Source of the DNA: Pseudomonas sp. Irchel s3f7
Lineage (GTDB): Bacteria; Pseudomonadota; Gammaproteobacteria; Pseudomonadales; Pseudomonadaceae
NCBI RefSeq assembly: GCF_900187615.1
Contig: NZ_FYDO01000005.1
Coordinates: forward strand, 1 to 64,000
Length of the DNA stretch: 64,000 bases
Reading direction: 5' to 3'
The notes under the pieces were generated by a model. That model made no database searches, had not been told where the DNA came from, and worked only from the letters and a program-made list of their open reading frames with translations. Of this stretch, positions 7,436 through 16,200 are shown piece after piece (the stretch's first letter is position 1; each line of letters begins with the position of its first letter). A program made the position numbers and the translations under genes.

Positions 7436-9382
7436 TCAGGGTTTGAGTTTGTAGTGCGGATAATCACTCATCGAGAAGCCGCCATTGAACGCGGCACTCG
7501 TTTTGTTGCAGATATGAATGACCGCATCGATGGCACCTCGAAAGCAAGGCTCCGTCCAGCCTGCATCGACCGAGAATGATTCTCCGGATAAATACAGGCC
7601 CGAAATGTGCGCGAAGTCCCTGTTGTACTTCATCAGGCTGACGGCATCGTAGTAGGTGCCGGGCCGATAAAGCTTTGCGCAACCCATTGCGTTTTTATCG
7701 GTTATCCAGCGTTGAACCACCGCTTGATCAAGGCCGATATAGGGCGAGATTTTTTCCTGGATGTTGGCGGAGTTCATCAGGATGCGGTCCAGCTCTTTGG
7801 CGCATTTGTTCACCAGTTCTTTATCCGTGAAGGAGGCCAGTTTGGTGGCGTCATCCTCCCATGTGTAACTCAGGAGGATGCAGTCATAGGTATAGTTTTC
7901 GTTGTAGCGATAGGTGTAGACATCATGGACAAAGCTATCCGTGACGAGCACTTGCGGGATTTTTTTGTTGTTCGAGAGGAATGATTTTTTCAGCGGAGCA
8001 TAGACCTTGCAGCTGGTTTCCCAGTGGGCGGTTTTCCAGGCATTAATCGTCTCGAAGGGCAGCATCTCTTGCTTGAAGTTTTCGAGTTTGATTCGTGTCT
8101 CGATCACCCAGGACGGAAGGGTAACAATGACCGAATCAAAGTCGTCGAAGTGTTCCTGGGCTTGCTCGGGTTGGCTGTGCTTCCAGTTGTAGTAAACGCG
8201 TAGTTGCTGGTTGGTGAGCTTTTTGAGTTTGGTGACAGAGGCGTCGGTCAGCAGTCCATTGCTTCGTTCCAGGCTATGTCCGTAGACGGATTTTCCGGTT
8301 TCCTCGGTTTTCATGAATAAAAGGCATTCATCCAGCGCTGCGAGTCCGATGTACCTTGGTCTGTCGAAACCCAGTCCGGTCGAGTCGAAAACGACTTCAC
8401 TGTGCAGATAGGGTGATGCCAGCGGCTCGCCATTGGCATCCACCCGACCATGGATCAATTGCAGCTGGCTGCTGAATCCGAAAATGGCAGTACGCAAGGG
8501 ATAAAGGGCGCAAACATCGTAGAAGGCGCCCCAACTGCCGTCACCGATGCCGATCGCGTAGAAAATGGCCGACTCCTCGGCGGACATCCCCATTCCACCA
8601 AAGTCCCCGGGCGAACGTTCACTCCAGGCATGCAGAGTCGGCATGCTGACCAGATCGCGAAATGAAACCCCTTGGTATTTCTCAACAATGGCAGCCCACA
8701 TGGCTTCCCACTTCTCGCTGGCGTACACCTCTGCGATGTGTCGAGTCATGCGATCGGCAAATGCTCTCCACTTGGCATAGACCTTTTGTAGCGCCTCCCC
8801 GGGAGGAGGAGTCAGGCCATCGGTGTTTTTCCAGATCAACATTTGCGGAGTTGGACCGTCACCCACGCGGCCCTCTCGGAGATAGATCCCGGTAGAACTG
8901 ACCCATTGGCTCCCGGGGTTGGGAAAGTCTGAAAGCGCCAGGTCAAACGCCTTGGCGTAGTAGGCCATCAGCGATCTGCCCTCTGTAGGCGCTTCGCCCT
9001 CCCGGTTGAAAAAGGGCATGCGCATGGCTCCCATTTCAAAGGGGGTATGGCTCTGGGAGGAGCTAGGGCTGCCGGCGACGGTCAGGTGTCTGCCGCCAAT
9101 GCGTCTGGATTGTTCGATGAGCGTAATGTTGGTGAAGCCGCAACGGTACAGCTCCCGGGCAGCCGTCAGCCCGGTGACGCCTGCGCCAATAATGCAAATT
9201 CTGTGTTGCGTATCGGTTGCCCTGGCGATGCCGTTCTCTTGTTCAACCAGTTGCCGATAATCGAAGCATAAGTCTGGCGGGTTGGGAAAACGTGCTGCCC
9301 ATTTACCTTTGGTTGAGCGCTTGGTTCGAGTGACTTCCTTGGAAATCGATGAGGGGTAGTTGTAGCTTGAACCGATAGTCAC
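7436..9382 (-). CDS. flavin-dependent amino-acid monooxygenase/oxidase-like protein
   Basis: This 648-residue FAD enzyme starts at a GTG preceded by AAGGAAGG. It has an N-terminal extension of about 60 residues, then the dinucleotide-binding motif GAGVTG (66-71), Glu90 for the ribose, and RRIGGR (93-98). FEMGAMRMP follows near 115-123, LLSYTWEDDA lies in the C-terminal half, and the FAD-closing stretch LSGESFSVDAGW is near the end. The GAMR(F/M)P and LLSYTWEDD blocks are shared with tryptophan 2-monooxygenase (IaaM), lysine 2-monooxygenase (DavB) and phenylalanine 2-monooxygenase. Those enzymes oxidise an L-amino acid to an amide with loss of CO2, or to a keto acid. The specificity here is not readable. 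It heads the leftward cluster with a nitrilase-type amidase. Confidence 0.85.
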   Translation of the reverse strand: MTIGSSYNYPSSISKEVTRTKRSTKGKWAARFPNPPDLCFDYRQLVEQENGIARATDTQHRICIIGAGVTGLTAARELYRCGFTNITLIEQSRRIGGRHLTVAGSPSSSQSHTPFEMGAMRMPFFNREGEAPTEGRSLMAYYAKAFDLALSDFPNPGSQWVSSTGIYLREGRVGDGPTPQMLIWKNTDGLTPPPGEALQKVYAKWRAFADRMTRHIAEVYASEKWEAMWAAIVEKYQGVSFRDLVSMPTLHAWSERSPGDFGGMGMSAEESAIFYAIGIGDGSWGAFYDVCALYPLRTAIFGFSSQLQLIHGRVDANGEPLASPYLHSEVVFDSTGLGFDRPRYIGLAALDECLLFMKTEETGKSVYGHSLERSNGLLTDASVTKLKKLTNQQLRVYYNWKHSQPEQAQEHFDDFDSVIVTLPSWVIETRIKLENFKQEMLPFETINAWKTAHWETSCKVYAPLKKSFLSNNKKIPQVLVTDSFVHDVYTYRYNENYTYDCILLSYTWEDDATKLASFTDKELVNKCAKELDRILMNSANIQEKISPYIGLDQAVVQRWITDKNAMGCAKLYRPGTYYDAVSLMKYNRDFAHISGLYLSGESFSVDAGWTEPCFRGAIDAVIHICNKTSAAFNGGFSMSDYPHYKLKP

Positions 9383-9517
9383 TGTTGACCTTCCTTGTCA
9401 GCGCTGAGGGTGATTGCAAGGAAGAAGGTTGTACTGTTGTCGGTTCTACATCTATGAGTCGAAGCGTGTACGACTGCATTCCGTTTTCAGCTTTTTGCGT
9501 AGGAAAAAATCATGAAA

Positions 9518-9541
9518 AGACCTGCGATTGCAGGTCTTTTT
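9518..9541. terminator. terminator between the amine oxidase cluster and the AraC regulator
   Basis: GACCTGC (9519-9525) and GCAGGTC (9530-9536) form a perfect stem with a GATT loop, flanked by AAAA on the left and five Ts on the right. It probably ends the leftward regulator transcript and insulates the downstream oxidase promoter. Confidence 0.85.
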
Positions 9542-9555
9542 GTGCGCCGAAGAAC

Positions 9556-9630
9556 AAAAGATCACAGGCTTCGTCAGCGCCTGCGGGTACACACCATTCT
9601 GCAGGCGCTGCCGTAGGCTGCGATCTTTTA
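9556..9630. repeat. REP pair (AAAGATC...GATCTTTT type)
   Basis: Two inverted imperfect copies are seen. AAAAGATCACAGGCTTCGTC at 9556 faces GCTGCCGTAGGCTGCGATCT ending near 9627, with GCGCCTGC/GCAGGCGC inner arms. This is the REP/BIME type with a GATCGCAGCCT core. The right copy overlaps the last codon and stop of the AraC-type gene. Confidence 0.75.
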
Positions 9631-10623
9631 GGCCGCTTGCTGAAACTGTTGCCGATACTGGTTTGGTGACAGCTCCGTGTGCTGGCGGAACAGGCGCGCA
9701 AAGAAGCTCGCATCGTCGTAGCCGACTTCGTAGCTGATGGTCTTGATGCTTTTGCGGCTGGCGGACAGCAAGCCCTTGGCGGTTTCGATGCGCAGGCGTT
9801 GCAGGTAATGCAGCGGCTTGTCGCCGGTGGCGGTCTGGAAGCGGCGCATGAAGTTGCGGATGCTCATGCCATGTTCGCGGGCGACGTCTTCGAAGCGGAA
9901 TTTGTCGGCGAAGTGTTCTTCGAGCCAGTGCTGGATCTGCAGGATAATCACGTCCTGATGCAGCTTCTGCCCACCGAACCCGATGCGTCCCGGCGAATAG
10001 CTGCGCTGGACTTCATAGAGAATGTCGCGCGCCACGGCCTGGGACACGTTGGCGCCGCAGAAACGCTCGATCAGATAAATGTACAGGTCGCATGCCGAGG
10101 TGGTGCCGCCCGCGCAATAAAGATTGTCGGCGTCGGTCAGGTGCTTGTCCTGATTGAGTTGAACCTTGGGGAACCGTTCGGCGAAGGCATCGAAGAAGCG
10201 CCAATAGGTGGTCGCTTCCTTGCCATTGAGCAGGCCGGCCTCGGCGAGCCAGAACACACCGGTGGCTTCGCCACACAGCACCGCACCGCGCGCATGCTGC
10301 TGACGCAACCAGGGCAGGACCTGTGGATAACGTTTGCACAGCGAATCGAAGTCGTCCCAGAACGCGGGGAGGACGATGATATCGGCGTTTTCCAGCGCGC
10401 CGTCCACCGGCATCATCACATCGCTGAAGCTGTTCACCGGTTTACCGTCGGGGCTGACCAGTCGGGTTTCGAACGCTGGAGTCAGGCCATGACCCAGCTG
10501 CTTGCCGTAGCGCAGGCTGGCGAGATGGAAGAAATCTTTGGCTTGCATGAGGGTGGTAGCGAAAACCCGGTCGGTTGCCAGGATGCTGACGCGCCGCAGG
10601 GGCGTGGAGGCTTGGTTAGACAT
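9628..10623 (-). CDS. GlxA family AraC-type transcriptional regulator
   Basis: This 331-residue regulator has an N-terminal DJ-1/PfpI-like domain (about residues 10-200) and a C-terminal AraC double helix-turn-helix (about 225-325). The DNA-binding signature is IKTISYEVGYDDASFFARLF followed by SPNQYR. At the nucleophile elbow the usual CTGAF-type motif reads ATGVF, so the cysteine of active DJ-1/PfpI enzymes is absent at that place. That fits a ligand-sensing rather than catalytic role. It is divergent from the acyl-CoA dehydrogenase gene 144 bases away, its most likely target (inference). The stop codon lies inside a REP element. Confidence 0.9.
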   Translation of the reverse strand: MSNQASTPLRRVSILATDRVFATTLMQAKDFFHLASLRYGKQLGHGLTPAFETRLVSPDGKPVNSFSDVMMPVDGALENADIIVLPAFWDDFDSLCKRYPQVLPWLRQQHARGAVLCGEATGVFWLAEAGLLNGKEATTYWRFFDAFAERFPKVQLNQDKHLTDADNLYCAGGTTSACDLYIYLIERFCGANVSQAVARDILYEVQRSYSPGRIGFGGQKLHQDVIILQIQHWLEEHFADKFRFEDVAREHGMSIRNFMRRFQTATGDKPLHYLQRLRIETAKGLLSASRKSIKTISYEVGYDDASFFARLFRQHTELSPNQYRQQFQQAA

Positions 10624-10767
10624 AATTCAACTTTATTCTTATAGGGGAAAGTGGTCACCAGACGGCTGGATCGTCTTATTTTTTGTCGGATGTGTCCAGT
10701 GTCCTGTATCGAGAGCGGGGCTTAGTCTCTGAGGTCTGTTTCTTCTAAAAATAAAGAAAGGTGCCGC
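10624..10767. promoter_or_regulatory. divergent regulator/acyl-CoA dehydrogenase promoter region
   Basis: These 144 bases separate two divergent starts and must hold both promoters. AAAGGTG just before the ATG at 10768 is the ribosome site of the dehydrogenase. I could not assign a convincing operator. Confidence 0.4.
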
Positions 10768-11904
10768 ATGATCCCTAGAACCCTGTTCAGTTCCGAGCAC
10801 GAACTTTTTCGCGACAGCGTGCGCACATTCCTCGAAAAAGAAGCGGTGCCGTTCCATGGGCAATGGGAAAAACAGGGCTATATCGACCGTAAGCTCTGGA
10901 ACAAGGCAGGGGAGGCGGGGATGTTGTGCTCGCATTTGCCGGAAGAGTACGGCGGGCTGGGGGCGGACTTTCTATACAGCGCAGTGGTGATTGAAGAGGT
11001 CGGTCGACTGGGTTTGACCGGCATCGGATTCTCGCTGCATTCGGACATCGTTGCTCCTTACATCCTGCATTACGGCAGCGAGGCGCTGAAACACAAATAC
11101 CTGCCGAAGCTGGTATCTGGCGAGATGGTCACCGCGATTGCCATGACCGAGCCGGGTGCCGGCTCCGACCTGCAAGGGGTGAAAACCACCGCCGTGCTCG
11201 ACGGCGATGAATATGTCATCAACGGCTCGAAGACCTTTATCACCAACGGTTATCTGGCGGATCTGGTGATTGTCGTTGCCAAGACCGATCCCAAGGCGGG
11301 CGCGAAAGGCACCAGCCTGTTTCTGGTCGAGGCCAATACGCCGGGCTTCGAAAAGGGCAAGCGCCTGGAAAAGGTCGGCATGAAAGCCCAGGACACCTCG
11401 GAATTGTTCTTTCAGGATGTCCGGGTGCCGAAGGAAAACCTGCTCGGCCAGGCCGGAATGGGCTTTGCCTATCTGATGCAGGAGTTGCCGCAGGAGCGGT
11501 TGACCGTGGCCATCGGCGGGCTGGCGTCAGCCGAGGCCGGTTTGCAATGGACGCTGGATTACACCCGCGACCGCAAAGCGTTCGGCAAGTCGATCGCGGA
11601 CTTCCAGAACACCCGTTTCAAGCTGGCTGAGATGGCGACGGAAATCCAGATCGGCCGGGTCTTCGTCGACCGCTGCCTTGAACTGCATCTGCAAGGCAAA
11701 CTCGATGTGCCAACGGCGGCGATGGCCAAATACTGGGGCACCGATCTGCAATGCAAGGTGCTCGACGAGTGCGTGCAACTGCATGGCGGTTACGGCTTCA
11801 TGTGGGAATACCCGATTGCCCGGGCGTGGGCGGATGCGCGGGTGCAACGGATTTATGCCGGGACCAATGAAATCATGAAGGAGATTATTGCGCGGTCGCT
11901 TTGA
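10768..11904 (+). CDS. acyl-CoA dehydrogenase
   Basis: This 378-residue flavoprotein has the family order: an N-terminal helical domain, a middle beta domain with AMTEPGAGSD and the FITNG motif, and a C-terminal helical domain with YAGTNEIMKEIIARSL at the end. The glutamate in TNEIM is at the position of the catalytic base of short/medium-chain acyl-CoA dehydrogenases. It performs alpha,beta-dehydrogenation of an acyl-CoA, passing electrons to ETF. The chain length or branching preference is not readable. It is a single gene divergent from a GlxA-type regulator and followed by a REPIN. Confidence 0.93.
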   Translation: MIPRTLFSSEHELFRDSVRTFLEKEAVPFHGQWEKQGYIDRKLWNKAGEAGMLCSHLPEEYGGLGADFLYSAVVIEEVGRLGLTGIGFSLHSDIVAPYILHYGSEALKHKYLPKLVSGEMVTAIAMTEPGAGSDLQGVKTTAVLDGDEYVINGSKTFITNGYLADLVIVVAKTDPKAGAKGTSLFLVEANTPGFEKGKRLEKVGMKAQDTSELFFQDVRVPKENLLGQAGMGFAYLMQELPQERLTVAIGGLASAEAGLQWTLDYTRDRKAFGKSIADFQNTRFKLAEMATEIQIGRVFVDRCLELHLQGKLDVPTAAMAKYWGTDLQCKVLDECVQLHGGYGFMWEYPIARAWADARVQRIYAGTNEIMKEIIARSL

Positions 11905-11916
11905 TGGCCCGGTGAC

Positions 11917-11996
11917 TGTAGGAGCCGGCTTGCTGGCGAACCTGGCGACGCGATGCGTCAGGCAAGTCGCCCTCGCTGGCAAGCCAGCTCCTACAA
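11917..11996. repeat. REPIN (inverted REP doublet)
   Basis: TGTAGGAGCCGGCTTGCTGG (from 11917) is inverted as GCTGGCAAGCCAGCTCCTAC ending at 11994. Between them lies a second small palindrome GACGCGATGCGTC. This is the YAFM/REP doublet organisation typical of fluorescent pseudomonads. It fills the gap between two convergent genes. Confidence 0.85.
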
Positions 11997-12004
11997 ATGC
12001 GGGA

Positions 12005-13045
12005 TTATGGAGCAGGGTTCGGATGATCCTTGTGGATCGCCTCGATCCCTTCCAGCACCTCTTCCGACAGCTTCAGGTCAAAACTGGCGATGTTGCTGTC
12101 CAGTTGCTCAAGCGTGGTCGCGCCAATGATGTTGCTGGTCACGAACGGCTGCTGAGTGACGAAGGCCAACGCCATTTGCGCTGGGTCCAGGCCGTGCTTG
12201 CGGGCCAATGCCACATAGCGGCTGCACGCTGCTTCCGACTGCGGGTTGAAGTAGCGACTGAAGCGGCTATAGAGGCTCAGGCGGCCCTTCGGCGGGCGCG
12301 CGCCACCTTCGTACTTGCCCGACAGAAAGCCAAACGCCAACGGCGAATAAGCCAGCAGGCCGCACTGTTCGCGGATGGCGATTTCCGCCAGGCCGACTTC
12401 GAAGCTGCGATTGAGCAGGTTGTACGGGTTCTGGATCGACACGGCGCGTGGCCAGCCACGGGCTTCGGCCAGGGCGAGGAAGCGCATGGTGCCCCATGGC
12501 GTTTCGTTGGACAGGCCGATGTGGCGAATCTTGCCGGCCTTGACCTGCTCGTCCAGCGCTTCGAGGGTGTCCTCCAGTGGCGTCAGGTTCGCTTCGGTGA
12601 CGTGTTTGTAACCCAGCTGGCCGAAGAAGTTGGTGCTGCGCTCTGGCCAGTGCAGTTGATACAGGTCGATGTAATCGGTTTGCAGGCGCTTGAGGCTGCC
12701 ATCGACGGCCTCCGTGATGTGCTGTCGATTGTGTCGAAGATGCTTGTCGCGAATGTAGTCGATGGTGTTGCCGGGGCCGGCGATCTTGCTGGCCAGGATC
12801 CAGTCGGCACGATCGCCGCGGCTTTTGAAGTAATTGCCGATGTAGCGTTCGGTGCTGGCGTAGGTTTCGGCCTTGGGCGGCACCGGGTACATCTCGGCGG
12901 TATCGATGAAGTTGATCCCGGCGCTCTTGGCCCGTTCAATCTGGGCGAAGGCGTCTGCTTCGCTGTTTTGCTCGCCCCAGGTCATGGTTCCGAGGCAGAG
13001 GGCACTCACGTTCAGATTGGTTCGGCCTAGCTGGCGATATTCCAT
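12005..13045 (-). CDS. tas: Tas-type NADP(H)-dependent aldo/keto reductase
   Basis: From the ATG at 13045, which has AAGGAG upstream, the protein has 346 residues, the same length as E. coli Tas. The start MEYRQLGRTNLNVS and the motif LCLGTMTWGEQNSEADA match that family. The aldo/keto reductase tetrad is visible as Asp48, Tyr53, Lys87 and His132 in FIDTAEMYP, ASKIAG and QLHWPER. Tas-like proteins are soluble NADPH-dependent reductases whose natural substrate is unclear. An eight-residue longer open frame exists but lacks a ribosome site. Confidence 0.9.
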   Translation of the reverse strand: MEYRQLGRTNLNVSALCLGTMTWGEQNSEADAFAQIERAKSAGINFIDTAEMYPVPPKAETYASTERYIGNYFKSRGDRADWILASKIAGPGNTIDYIRDKHLRHNRQHITEAVDGSLKRLQTDYIDLYQLHWPERSTNFFGQLGYKHVTEANLTPLEDTLEALDEQVKAGKIRHIGLSNETPWGTMRFLALAEARGWPRAVSIQNPYNLLNRSFEVGLAEIAIREQCGLLAYSPLAFGFLSGKYEGGARPPKGRLSLYSRFSRYFNPQSEAACSRYVALARKHGLDPAQMALAFVTQQPFVTSNIIGATTLEQLDSNIASFDLKLSEEVLEGIEAIHKDHPNPAP

Positions 13046-13221
13046 CGGGGTGCTCCTTGGGCAAAACAATCATAAAAGCAGGTTGAATTATTTTTCGCAA
13101 TCTGCATAATTGCGCACCTCTTTCTGCAGTGGAAGTGATGCGCCGCCGCCGAAGAATCTTGCCGTTGAACGGACGCGCCGACCCGAGCCCCCGAAAGCGT
13201 CTGTATCCGGCTGCCTTTGAC

Positions 13222-13291
13222 TTGTCAAAGTACGCACTATTCAGTAAGATCCGCCGTCTAATTTACAGGGCGGCCCCTGAGGCTATAAAGA
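13222..13291 (+). promoter_or_regulatory. rplM-rpsI promoter and leader
   Basis: TTGTCA at 13222-13227 and TAAGAT at 13245-13250 are separated by 17 bases and fit a sigma-70 promoter. The short leader that follows contains CCGCC and GGGCGG able to pair. In E. coli, L13 represses its own operon through the leader; whether this leader does so is not shown by the sequence. Confidence 0.55.
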
Positions 13292-13720
13292 ATGAAAACT
13301 TTTACTGCTAAACCGGAAACAGTAAAGCGCGACTGGTTTGTCGTCGACGCTGCTGGTCAGACCCTGGGTCGTCTGGCCACCGAAATCGCGAGCCGTCTGC
13401 GTGGCAAGCACAAGCCTGAGTACACTCCTCACGTTGACACCGGCGACTACATCGTCGTTATCAATGCTGAGCAGATTCGTGTTACCGGTGCTAAAACCAC
13501 TGACAAAATGTACTACTCCCACTCCGGTTTCCCGGGCGGCATCAAGTCGATCAACTTTGAAAAGCTGATCGCTAAAGCCCCTGAGCGCGTGATCGAGACC
13601 GCGGTTAAAGGCATGCTGCCTAAAAACCCACTGGGTCGCGACATGTATCGTAAGCTGAAAGTCTATGCGGGCGCTGCTCACCCTCATACTGCTCAGCAGC
13701 CCCAAGAACTGAAGTTTTAA
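13292..13720 (+). CDS. rplM: 50S ribosomal protein L13
   Basis: The 142-residue protein begins [15 protein letters not shown] and contains [15 protein letters not shown] and [10 protein letters not shown], the signatures of L13, an early 23S rRNA-binding protein of the large subunit. The length is exactly normal. It is followed 14 bases later by rpsI, the usual bacterial pairing, and the two are co-transcribed to the terminator at 14151. Confidence 0.98.
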   Translation: MKTFTAKPETVKRDWFVVDAAGQTLGRLATEIASRLRGKHKPEYTPHVDTGDYIVVINAEQIRVTGAKTTDKMYYSHSGFPGGIKSINFEKLIAKAPERVIETAVKGMLPKNPLGRDMYRKLKVYAGAAHPHTAQQPQELKF

Positions 13721-13734
13721 CGGAATAGTTCATT

Positions 13735-14127
13735 ATGTCGGCGACTCAAAATTACGGCACTGGCCGTCGCAAGACCGCAACCGCACGCGTTTTCCTGCGT
13801 CCGGGTACTGGTAACATCTCCATCAACAACCGTTCGCTGGAAAATTTCTTCGGCCGTGAAACTGCCCGCATGGTAGTTCGTCAGCCGCTGGAATTGACTG
13901 AGACTGTCGAGAAATTCGACATCTACGTCACCGTGATCGGCGGTGGTGTAAGTGGTCAAGCTGGCGCAATCCGCCACGGTATCACTCGCGCTCTGATGGA
14001 TTACGACGAGACTCTGCGCGGTGCTCTGCGTAAAGCTGGCTTCGTAACCCGCGATGCTCGTGAAGTTGAACGTAAGAAAGTCGGTCTGCGTAAAGCGCGT
14101 AAGCGTCCGCAGTACTCGAAGCGTTAA
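13735..14127 (+). CDS. rpsI: 30S ribosomal protein S9
   Basis: The 130-residue protein starts [19 protein letters not shown] and ends with the basic tail [12 protein letters not shown]. The C-terminal Lys-Arg of S9 reaches the P-site tRNA. The length is standard. It is the second gene of the rplM-rpsI operon and is followed by a strong terminator. Confidence 0.98.
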   Translation: MSATQNYGTGRRKTATARVFLRPGTGNISINNRSLENFFGRETARMVVRQPLELTETVEKFDIYVTVIGGGVSGQAGAIRHGITRALMDYDETLRGALRKAGFVTRDAREVERKKVGLRKARKRPQYSKR

Positions 14128-14149
14128 TTCGCTTTCACGTTCAAAAAAG

Positions 14150-14185
14150 AACGCCCAGTTTCCTCGCGGAGCTGGGCGTTTTTTT
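14150..14185 (+). terminator. terminator of rplM-rpsI
   Basis: ACGCCCAG (14151-14158) and CTGGGCGT (14172-14179) form the stem, with GTTTCCTCGCGGAG-like bases in the loop region, followed by a run of seven Ts. Confidence 0.92.
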
Positions 14186-14222
14186 ATGTGTGCGATTTAT
14201 CAAAGAATTGCGCTGTGACAAC

Positions 14223-14249
14223 TTGCCACATCCGCAGACGCCCTATACT
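14223..14249 (+). promoter_or_regulatory. possible petABC promoter
   Basis: TATACT at 14244-14249 is a good -10 hexamer. TTGCCA at 14223-14228 is a candidate -35, although the 15-base spacing is short. The first petA codon is 147 bases downstream, leaving a long leader. Confidence 0.35.
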
Positions 14250-14395
14250 ACAAGGCTTGGGGGTGATGGGCTCCGGTAATTACCTTGTCAGAATTGGGGC
14301 TTTTCATTACCATTCGGCAAAATTTTTATAAGTACATAGTTTTACTTAGTAGATGCCTGATTTAACAGGCCACAAAGCTGATGGGAGAGGACTGA

Positions 14396-14989
14396 ATGAG
14401 CAATGACGGCGTGAATACAGGCCGGCGTCGCTTCTTGGTAGCAGCCACATCCGTGGTGGGTGCTGCAGGAGCGGTGGGGGCTGCGGTCCCGTTCGTGGGG
14501 TCATGGTTTCCCAGTGCCAAGGCGAAAGCCGCAGGTGCACCGGTGAAAGTGAATGTCAGCAAAATCGAGCCAGGCCAGCAGATGATTGCTGAGTGGCGCG
14601 GTCAGCCGGTGTTCATCGTCCGCCGTACTGAGGAAATCCTGGGGAATCTGAAAAAGATCGAGGGCCAGTTGTCTGACCCGACCTCCAAGAACTCGACACA
14701 ACCTACCTATGTTGATCCGGAAACACGTTCGATCAAGCCCGAGGTTCTGCTGCTGATTGGTATCTGCACGCACCTGGGTTGTTCGCCGACATTCCGTCCT
14801 GAAGTGGCACCTGCTGATCTGGGCAAAGACTGGGTGGGCGGTTATTTCTGTCCTTGCCACGGTTCCCATTACGATCTGGCTGGCCGCGTCTACAAGTCGC
14901 AACCTGCGCCTTTGAACCTGCCAGTTCCCCCGCATTCCTATGAGACCGATGACATCATTGTCGTTGGCGTCGATACGGAGAAAGCGTGA
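14396..14989 (+). CDS. petA: ubiquinol-cytochrome c reductase Rieske iron-sulfur subunit
   Basis: This 197-residue subunit of cytochrome bc1 carries the 2Fe-2S cluster. The Tat-type N-terminus has RRRFLV at residues 10-15 followed by one membrane anchor. Box I CTHLGC supplies Cys124 and His126, and box II CPCHGSHYD supplies Cys152 and His155; Cys129 and Cys154 would form the usual disulfide. It accepts electrons from ubiquinol on the periplasmic side. Its stop overlaps the petB start (ATGA), so petABC form one operon. Confidence 0.97.
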   Translation: MSNDGVNTGRRRFLVAATSVVGAAGAVGAAVPFVGSWFPSAKAKAAGAPVKVNVSKIEPGQQMIAEWRGQPVFIVRRTEEILGNLKKIEGQLSDPTSKNSTQPTYVDPETRSIKPEVLLLIGICTHLGCSPTFRPEVAPADLGKDWVGGYFCPCHGSHYDLAGRVYKSQPAPLNLPVPPHSYETDDIIVVGVDTEKA

Positions 14990-16200
14990 TGAGCAAGTTC
15001 ATGGATTGGGTTGATGCGCGCTTTCCCGCCACCAAGATGTGGGAAGACCATCTCAGCAAGTATTACGCTCCGAAGAACTTCAACTTCTTCTACTTCTTTG
15101 GCTCCCTGGCGCTGCTCGTTCTGGTCAACCAGATCGTTACCGGTGTCTGGCTGACCATGAGCTACACCCCGTCGGCGGAAGAAGCCTTTGCTTCCGTCGA
15201 ATACATCATGCGCGACGTCGAGTACGGCTCGATCCTGCGTCTGCTGCACTCCACCGGCGCTTCGGCGTTCTTCATCGTGGTTTATCTGCACATGTTCCGT
15301 GGCTTGCTCTACGGCTCGTACCAGAAGCCGCGTGAGCTGGTGTGGGTCTTCGGCATGCTGATCTACCTGGCGCTGATGGCTGAAGCGTTCATGGGCTACC
15401 TGCTGCCGTGGGGTCAGATGTCCTACTGGGGTGCCCAGGTGATCATCTCGCTGTTCGGTGCGATCCCGGTCATCGGCGACGACCTGACCCAGTGGATCCG
15501 TGGTGACTACCTGATTTCCGGTATCACCCTGAACCGCTTCTTCGCCTTGCATGTGGTTGCCTTGCCGATCGTGATTCTAGGTCTGGTGGTATTGCACATC
15601 CTGGCGCTGCACGAAGTCGGTTCGAACAACCCCGACGGCGTGGACATCAAGAAACACAAAGACGAAAACGGTATCCCGCTGGACGGCATCGCCTTCCATC
15701 CGTACTACACCGTGAAAGATATCGTCGGCGTGGTGGTGTTCCTGTTCATCTTCTGTTCGATCGTGTTCTTCTTCCCCGAGATGGGCGGCTACTTCCTCGA
15801 GAAGCCGAACTTTGAAGTGGCGAACGCCTTCAAGACCCCAGAGCACATTGCTCCGGTCTGGTACTTCACGCCGTTCTACGCGATTCTGCGGGCGGTTCCG
15901 GACAAGCTCCTGGGTGTTATCGCCATGGGCGCGGCCATCGCGGTGCTGTTCGTCCTGCCGTGGCTCGATCGTAGCCCCGTCAAGTCGATGCGCTACAAGG
16001 GCTGGATGAGCAAGATCTGGCTGTGGGTGTTCTGCATCTCGTTCGTGATCCTGGGTGTGCTGGGTGTTCTGGCGCCAACTCCGGGCCGTACGTTGCTGTC
16101 GCAGGTATGTACTTTCCTGTACTTCGCCTACTTCATTCTGATGCCGTTCTACACCAGGCTTGAGAAGACCAAACCGGTTCCGGAAAGGGTGACTGGCTGA
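14989..16200 (+). CDS. petB: cytochrome b subunit of the bc1 complex
   Basis: I place the start at the ATG at 14989 that overlaps the petA stop; a GTG sits directly before it. The 403-residue integral membrane protein has eight or so helices. It shows the heme-binding histidines in LLHSTGASAFF and YLHMFRGLLYG for one helix and in RFFALHVVALP and VVLHILALHEVG for the other. The quinol-site motif reads PVWYFTPFYAILR. It oxidises and reduces ubiquinone within the inner membrane. Confidence 0.97.
   Translation: MSKFMDWVDARFPATKMWEDHLSKYYAPKNFNFFYFFGSLALLVLVNQIVTGVWLTMSYTPSAEEAFASVEYIMRDVEYGSILRLLHSTGASAFFIVVYLHMFRGLLYGSYQKPRELVWVFGMLIYLALMAEAFMGYLLPWGQMSYWGAQVIISLFGAIPVIGDDLTQWIRGDYLISGITLNRFFALHVVALPIVILGLVVLHILALHEVGSNNPDGVDIKKHKDENGIPLDGIAFHPYYTVKDIVGVVVFLFIFCSIVFFFPEMGGYFLEKPNFEVANAFKTPEHIAPVWYFTPFYAILRAVPDKLLGVIAMGAAIAVLFVLPWLDRSPVKSMRYKGWMSKIWLWVFCISFVILGVLGVLAPTPGRTLLSQVCTFLYFAYFILMPFYTRLEKTKPVPERVTG

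Noticed and set aside
4078..9382. horizontally acquired island with integrase or att sites
   Set aside because: No integrase, tRNA, IS or direct repeat flanks the block and base composition appears similar to the surroundings, so transfer cannot be claimed.
7436..9382. calling the flavoenzyme IaaM and inferring auxin synthesis
   Set aside because: Family motifs are shared with lysine and phenylalanine enzymes, and the partner amidase is a nitrilase-type and not the amidase-signature IaaH, so indole-3-acetamide chemistry is not supported.
11917..11996. CRISPR-like palindromic repeats
   Set aside because: The repeats are inverted doublets of REP type with no regular spacer array and no cas genes nearby.
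11888..13030. 380-codon plus-strand frame
   Set aside because: It runs through a REPIN and antisense to the tas gene, and shows no domain.
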